64,000 nt of DNA from Magnetospirillum sp. XM-1. GTDB lineage: Bacteria; Pseudomonadota; Alphaproteobacteria; Rhodospirillales; Magnetospirillaceae. The translations under genes were made by a program, and so were the position numbers. Where the stretch lies: positions 62,001-126,000 of the forward strand of contig NZ_LN997848.1 of NCBI RefSeq assembly GCF_001511835.1, written 5' to 3'. Positions 61,175 through 64,000 of this stretch are shown piece after piece (the first letter of the stretch is position 1; every line of letters begins with the position of its first letter). The notes under the pieces are model-generated. The model was not told the origin of the DNA. It did no database searches and saw only the letters and a program-made list of their open reading frames with translations.

Positions 61175-62587
61175 ATGAGCAAGATGACCAAGTTCGAGAG
61201 CAACGGCCTGACGCGCCGCGTCGCCATTGGGATCGCCGCCGCCGGCCTGATGGCCGCCGCCCTGCCGCTGTCGGCCGAGGCCGCCAAGCTGAAGCTGGAG
61301 AAGGACGAGCTGAAGCTCGGCTTCATCAAGCTGACCGACATGGCGCCGCTGGCCATCGCCAAGGAAAAGGGCTTCTTCGAGGACGAAGGCCTGTTCGTCA
61401 CCCTGGAGCCCCAGGCCAACTGGAAAGTGCTGCTCGACCGCGTCATCTCGGGCGAACTGGACGGCGCCCACATGCTGGCCGGCCAGCCCATCGGCGCCAC
61501 CATCGGCTACGGCACCCAGGCCCACGTGGTCACCGCCTTCTCCATGGATCTGAACGGCAACGGCATCACCGTCTCCAACGAGGTGTGGGAGATGATGAAG
61601 CCGCACCTGCCCAAGGGCCCCGACGGCAAGATCGTCCACCCCATCAAGGCCGACGCCCTGAAGAAGGTGGTGGACGCGCTGAAGGCCCAGGGCAAGAGCT
61701 TCAACATGGGCATGGTCTTCCCGGTCTCCACCCACAATTACGAGCTGCGCTACTGGCTGGCCTCGGGCGGCATCAATCCCGGCTATTACAGCCCCGACAA
61801 CGTGTCGGGCCAGATCGGCGCCGACGCCCTGTTGTCGGTGACGCCGCCGCCCCAGATGCCCGCCACGCTCGAGGCAGGCACCATCTCGGGCTATAGCGTG
61901 GGCGAGCCCTGGAACCAGGCCGCCGTGTTCAAGGGCATCGGCGTGCCGGTGATCACCGATTACGAGATCTGGAAGAACAACCCCGAGAAGGTGTTCGGCG
62001 TCAACAACGCCTGGGCCGAGAAGAACCCCAACACCCACCTGGCGGTGGTCAAGGCCCTGATCCGCGCCGGCAAGTGGCTGGACGAGAACAACAACGCCAA
62101 CCGCGACGAGGCGGTGAAGATCCTGGCCAAGCCCGAATACGTGGGCGCCGACGCCAAGGTTATCGCCAATTCCATGACCGGCACCTTCGAGTACGAGAAG
62201 GGCGACAAGCGCGCCGTTCCCGACTTCAACGTGTTCTACCGCTACTACGCCACCTACCCCTTCTACTCGGACGCCGTCTGGTACCTGAGCCAGATGCGCC
62301 GCTGGGGCCAGATCGCCGAGGCCAAGCCCGATTCCTGGTACGCCGACATGGCCAGGAAGGTCTACAAGCCGGACGTCTACCTCAAGGCCGCCAAGGCGCT
62401 GCTGGACGAGGGCAAGGTGGCCAAGGAGGACTTTCCCTGGGATTCCGACGGCTACCGCGCGCCGACCGCCGAGTTCATCGACGGCATCTCCTATGACGGC
62501 AAGAAGCCCAACGACTACCTGAAGAAGTTCTCCATCGGCCTCAAGGGCGCCCAGAAGGTGGAAAACAACAAGGTGGCCGGAAACTGA
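61175..62587 (+). CDS. nrtA: nitrate ABC transporter substrate-binding protein
   Basis: 470 residues. Tat-type signal ([25 protein letters not shown]). NrtA/CmpA family: [67 protein letters not shown]. Binds nitrate in the periplasm for the NrtB permease. Confidence 0.93.
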   Translation: MSKMTKFESNGLTRRVAIGIAAAGLMAAALPLSAEAAKLKLEKDELKLGFIKLTDMAPLAIAKEKGFFEDEGLFVTLEPQANWKVLLDRVISGELDGAHMLAGQPIGATIGYGTQAHVVTAFSMDLNGNGITVSNEVWEMMKPHLPKGPDGKIVHPIKADALKKVVDALKAQGKSFNMGMVFPVSTHNYELRYWLASGGINPGYYSPDNVSGQIGADALLSVTPPPQMPATLEAGTISGYSVGEPWNQAAVFKGIGVPVITDYEIWKNNPEKVFGVNNAWAEKNPNTHLAVVKALIRAGKWLDENNNANRDEAVKILAKPEYVGADAKVIANSMTGTFEYEKGDKRAVPDFNVFYRYYATYPFYSDAVWYLSQMRRWGQIAEAKPDSWYADMARKVYKPDVYLKAAKALLDEGKVAKEDFPWDSDGYRAPTAEFIDGISYDGKKPNDYLKKFSIGLKGAQKVENNKVAGN

Positions 62588-62588
62588 G

Positions 62589-63701
62589 ATGCCCCCAAGC
62601 GAGGACAAAGCCATGAGCACCATCACCCAAGCCGCGGGGCACAGCACCCCCACCAAGCCGGCCAAGCCCGCCTTCTCCTTCGCCAACGCCCTCAACCGGG
62701 CGGCCCCCACCCTGACGGTGGCGGGCGTGGGCTGGGTGGTTCCGCTGTTCAAGCTGATGACGGGGACCGACCCTAAGCGCCAGCTGGGCGAATTGTGGCG
62801 CCAGATCGGCGTGCCCGTGCTGGCCATCGTCCTGTTCCTCGCCGCCTGGGGCGCGCTGGCGCCCAAGGTGCAGACCTCGCTGGGCGCCGTCCCCGGCCCG
62901 GCCCAGGTGTGGGAGCAGGTGGGCAACCTGCTGGCCGACCACAAGGCCGAGCGCGCCAAGGAGGCGGCCTTCTACGAGCGCCAGGCCAAGCGCAACGCCG
63001 AGCTGAAGGCCGAGGACCCGGCGGCCGAGACCAAGGTGCGCAAGTTCACCGGCAAGCCCACCTATCTCGACCAGATCGCCACCAGCCTGAAGACGGTGTT
63101 CATGGGCTTCATGCTGGCTACTGCCGTGGCCGTGCCGCTGGGCGTCATGTGCGGCCTGTCCAAGACCGTCAACGCCGCGCTGAACCCGCTGATCCAGATC
63201 TTCAAGCCGGTGTCGCCCCTGGCCTGGCTGCCCATCGTCACCATGGTGGTGTCGGCGTCCTATACCAGCACCGACCCCATGTTCGAGAAGGCCTTCCTCA
63301 ACTCGGCCATCACGGTGACGCTGTGCTCGCTGTGGACCACGCTGATCAACACCGCGGTGGGCGTCGCCTCCATCGACAAGGATTTGATGAATGTCGGCCG
63401 GGTGCTGAACCTGCCCATGGGCACCACCATCCGCAAGCTGGTCCTGCCCTCGGCCCTGCCCTACATCTTCACCGGCCTCAGGCTGTCGCTGGGCGTGGGC
63501 TGGATGGTGCTGATCGCCGCCGAGATGCTGGCCCAGAACCCGGGGCTGGGCAAATTCGTGTGGGACGAGTTCCAGAACGGCTCGTCGCAGTCGCTCGCCA
63601 AGATCATGGTCGCCGTGCTGACCATCGGCCTGATCGGCTTCCTGCTGGACCGCGTCATGCTGGCCTGCCAGGCGCTGTTCTCCCACTCCAATACCCGCTG
63701 A
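62589..63701 (+). CDS. nrtB: nitrate ABC transporter permease
   Basis: 370 residues (ATG 62613 also possible). Cytosolic N-terminal extension and a charged insert ([34 protein letters not shown]) precede the permease domain with the EAA-like loop [38 protein letters not shown]. Follows nrtA by 1 nt. Confidence 0.93.
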   Translation: MPPSEDKAMSTITQAAGHSTPTKPAKPAFSFANALNRAAPTLTVAGVGWVVPLFKLMTGTDPKRQLGELWRQIGVPVLAIVLFLAAWGALAPKVQTSLGAVPGPAQVWEQVGNLLADHKAERAKEAAFYERQAKRNAELKAEDPAAETKVRKFTGKPTYLDQIATSLKTVFMGFMLATAVAVPLGVMCGLSKTVNAALNPLIQIFKPVSPLAWLPIVTMVVSASYTSTDPMFEKAFLNSAITVTLCSLWTTLINTAVGVASIDKDLMNVGRVLNLPMGTTIRKLVLPSALPYIFTGLRLSLGVGWMVLIAAEMLAQNPGLGKFVWDEFQNGSSQSLAKIMVAVLTIGLIGFLLDRVMLACQALFSHSNTR

Positions 63702-63715
63702 CCAGGAGATCGACC

Positions 63716-64000
63716 ATGCCGATCCTCGAACTCAAGAACGTCGCCAAGTCCTACGGCCCCACCTCGGTGTTGCGCGATATCGACCTGGAGATCGAGGACG
63801 GCGAGTTCATCGCCATCCTGGGCTTCTCCGGCTCGGGCAAGACCACCCTGGTGTCCCTGATGGCCGGGCTGATCAAGCCCGATGCCGGAGAAGTCCTGCT
63901 GCGGGGCAAGGCGGTGGAGGGGCCCGGCGCCGATCGCGGCGTGGTGTTCCAAAGCTACTCGCTGATGCCCTGGCTGACGGTGGAGGGCAACATCGCGCTG
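63716..64000 (+). CDS. ABC transporter ATPase, start only (NrtC/NrtD type)
   Basis: 95 codons before the window edge. Walker [10 protein letters not shown] and Q loop [18 protein letters not shown] stands before ATG 63716. Third gene of the nitrate uptake operon. Confidence 0.92.
   Translation, partial: MPILELKNVAKSYGPTSVLRDIDLEIEDGEFIAILGFSGSGKTTLVSLMAGLIKPDAGEVLLRGKAVEGPGADRGVVFQSYSLMPWLTVEGNIAL

Overview
The window (about 64 kb, GC-rich) looks like a chromosome segment of a free-living alphaproteobacterium, most likely Magnetospirillum-like (Rhodospirillales). This rests on gene content: many chemotaxis receptors including one with a c-type haem motif, phasin, UbiK, aerobic-style CobT/CobS, NasT-type ANTAR control of nitrate uptake, and alphaproteobacterial palindromic repeats. 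The species assignment is an inference.

Layout. 1-5.55 kb: late end of a prophage or phage-derived element (tail hub, DUF1833 and NlpC/P60 tail assembly, GH19 endolysin, holin-like protein, strong terminator). 5.5-8.4 kb: PLD-family nuclease, BioF2-type acetyltransferase, unknown gene. 8.4-16.4 kb: an RNA-repair island. On the minus strand, read from high to low coordinates, it holds tRNA-Met, a tRNA remnant, an unknown Cys-rich protein, tRNA-Lys, an HNH nuclease, tRNA-Cys, tRNA-Phe, tRNA-Gln, RtcB RNA ligase, nine tandem Y RNA-like elements, Ro60/TROVE protein and a small basic protein. A RlaP-type nucleotidyltransferase lies divergently. 16.5-21 kb: a DnaQ-like exonuclease gene split by an IS630-type element that itself carries an IS91-like element. 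21-30 kb: accessory genes (alpha/alpha-barrel protein, DUF3572, HD hydrolase, WYL regulator, two ParB-like proteins, large serine recombinase, several unknowns). 30-32.5 kb: a DUF5343 gene and a HEPN-domain gene, the latter split by an IS5/IS427-type element.

From 32.5 kb the sequence reads as ordinary core genome: pxpBCA (5-oxoprolinase), a receiver/HPt pair, a Sel1-repeat protein, aspartate aminotransferase, two methyl-accepting chemotaxis proteins, an HD-GYP response regulator, ilvE with a divergent MarR regulator, an OmpR/EnvZ-like pair, a ParA-like ATPase, a hybrid-free histidine kinase, phasin, proC, ubiK, the cobT/cobS/cobC cobalamin genes, a putative copper TonB receptor with a DUF2946-like gene, and a NasT-like ANTAR regulator ahead of nrtAB and an ABC ATPase cut by the window edge.

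How parts work together. The strongest unusual signal is the island at 8.4-16.4 kb. Bacterial Ro60-Y RNA-RtcB operons are known, but here the Y RNA position holds nine different copies sharing GGGCCGRA, a two-stem architecture and a GGTTAYC motif that resemble animal Y RNAs. One copy carries a circularly permuted tRNA-Lys-like fold. A recurring palindrome of the GTGACC-N-GGTCAC type lies 24 nt before the Y RNA array, before the RlaP gene, at the WYL regulator start and before several unknown genes. This suggests one WYL-controlled regulon for RNA damage or anti-tRNase defence; the function is inferred.
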